Source: Sandaracinaceae bacterium (GTDB lineage: Bacteria; Myxococcota_A; Polyangia; Polyangiales; Sandaracinaceae). From it: a stretch of 7,389 bases of DNA. The position numbers and the translations under genes were made by a program. Each line of letters opens with the position of its first letter. Position 1 is the first letter of the stretch. Below the pieces are notes generated by a model, which saw nothing but the letters and a program-made list of their open reading frames with translations, ran no database searches and was not told where the DNA came from. Location of the stretch: positions 1-7,389 of the forward strand of contig JANWYL010000155.1 of assembly GCA_025056955.1 (NCBI GenBank), in the 5' to 3' direction. This document shows positions 7,066 to 7,389 of the stretch, piece after piece.

Positions 7066-7093
7066 TGGTTTAACCAGAGTCCAAAAATTTTGG
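7066..7093. repeat. Two adjacent perfect inverted repeats upstream of the small exported-protein gene
   Basis: TGGTT-T-AACCA at 7066-7076 and CCAAAA-A-TTTTGG at 7081-7093 are both perfect palindromes around a single central base, separated by 4 bp. They sit directly before the start codon at 7061, in the 48-bp gap between two minus-strand genes. A one-base centre cannot form a normal RNA hairpin loop and no T-run follows, so they look more like protein-binding sites than a terminator. Function is inference. Confidence 0.35.
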
Positions 7094-7109
7094 CAATGAA
7101 TCGACAAAA

Positions 7110-7389
7110 CTAATCAGACTTTGATGGCCCTAAAGAGCTCGCATCAAAAATCACCGTTGGCTCGCTGTGAATTGAATCTGCCTCTGGTGAGGTCTTTTGC
7201 GCTGAAGAGAACTTCCCTAGGTCGAAGCGAAGGGTTGGGAGAGATGCCACTGATTGGCGATCAAGAGAAAGGTCAGGAAGGGCCTTAAATCGGCTAAAGG
7301 GAGCGTCCTTGGAGAGGACCGGCTCAAGAAGGTTTTTGCCGTAATTTCCATGGGCATTTGAAAGATCAAGCACATAGCTTTCAAGGAGC
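7110..7389 (-). CDS. C-terminal part of an unrecognised protein, N-terminus beyond window edge
   Basis: The minus strand is open from the right edge to TAG at 7110-7112, giving 92 residues of a protein that starts outside the window. An internal GTG at 7373 could start an 87-residue product, but the frame stays open upstream and no ribosome site favours it. The visible part begins with an ordered-looking segment (SYVLDLSNAHGNYG) and then becomes Ser/Pro/Asp-rich, with alternating hydrophobic stretches (PTLRFDLGKF, PTVIFDASS), typical of an extended or disordered tail. There are no cysteines, no membrane segment and no recognised motif. The gene lies 48 bp upstream of the small exported-protein gene on the same strand, so they may form an operon. 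I cannot assign a function; that it is coding is likely but not certain. Confidence 0.5.
   Translation of the reverse strand, partial: LLESYVLDLSNAHGNYGKNLLEPVLSKDAPFSRFKALPDLSLDRQSVASLPTLRFDLGKFSSAQKTSPEADSIHSEPTVIFDASSLGPSKSD

Noticed and set aside
7326..7376. Resemblance of LDLSNAHGNYG in the right-edge protein to LDMNSAHCGFE in the NAGPA-like protein
   Set aside because: The match is short, the surrounding residues do not align, and no NGGF or other NAGPA element is visible in the fragment; probably chance.

Overview
The window looks like chromosomal DNA from a Myxococcota-type (former deltaproteobacterial) bacterium. The main reason is the protein kinase at 3892-6594. Its wording (N-lobe start, HRDVSPQN catalytic loop, GKFGYMSPEQ activation segment, long Pro/Ser-rich linker, one membrane helix, external PEGA repeats) is typical of myxobacterial kinases. 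The many exported or membrane-anchored proteins without clear enzymatic families also fit. This assignment is from memory of family patterns; no search was run. I saw no insertion sequence, CRISPR array, tRNA, rRNA or phage gene.

Layout: (1) 1-899, minus strand: an exported HEAT-repeat protein whose C-terminus runs off the left edge. (2) 900-1048: a divergent intergenic region with a perfect 10-bp palindrome. (3) 1049-3766, plus strand: a 905-residue protein with one N-terminal membrane anchor and a probable phosphodiester-glycosidase-like (NAGPA-type) domain in its second half. (4) 3767-3891: a short intergenic stretch. (5) 3892-6594, plus strand: a 900-residue transmembrane Ser/Thr kinase with four C-terminal PEGA-type repeats. 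Its start is best placed at a GTG at 3892, not at the upstream TTG at 3811. (6) 6606-7061, minus strand: a small exported protein of unknown function, convergent with the kinase and only 11 bp from its stop. (7) 7110 to the right edge, minus strand: the C-terminal part of an unrecognised protein, possibly co-transcribed with the small exported protein.

Nearly every gene acts at or outside the inner membrane. The kinase should carry signals from the periplasm (PEGA repeats) to the cytoplasm (kinase domain). The NAGPA-like protein and the two signal-peptide proteins are predicted periplasmic or envelope-associated. The plus-strand pair (NAGPA-like protein then kinase, 125 bp apart) may share transcription. 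A common pathway is only inference from proximity. I found no clear evidence of a wholly new system. The best leads are the large NAGPA-like protein with a non-canonical LDMN motif and the repeated STQV motifs in the kinase linker.
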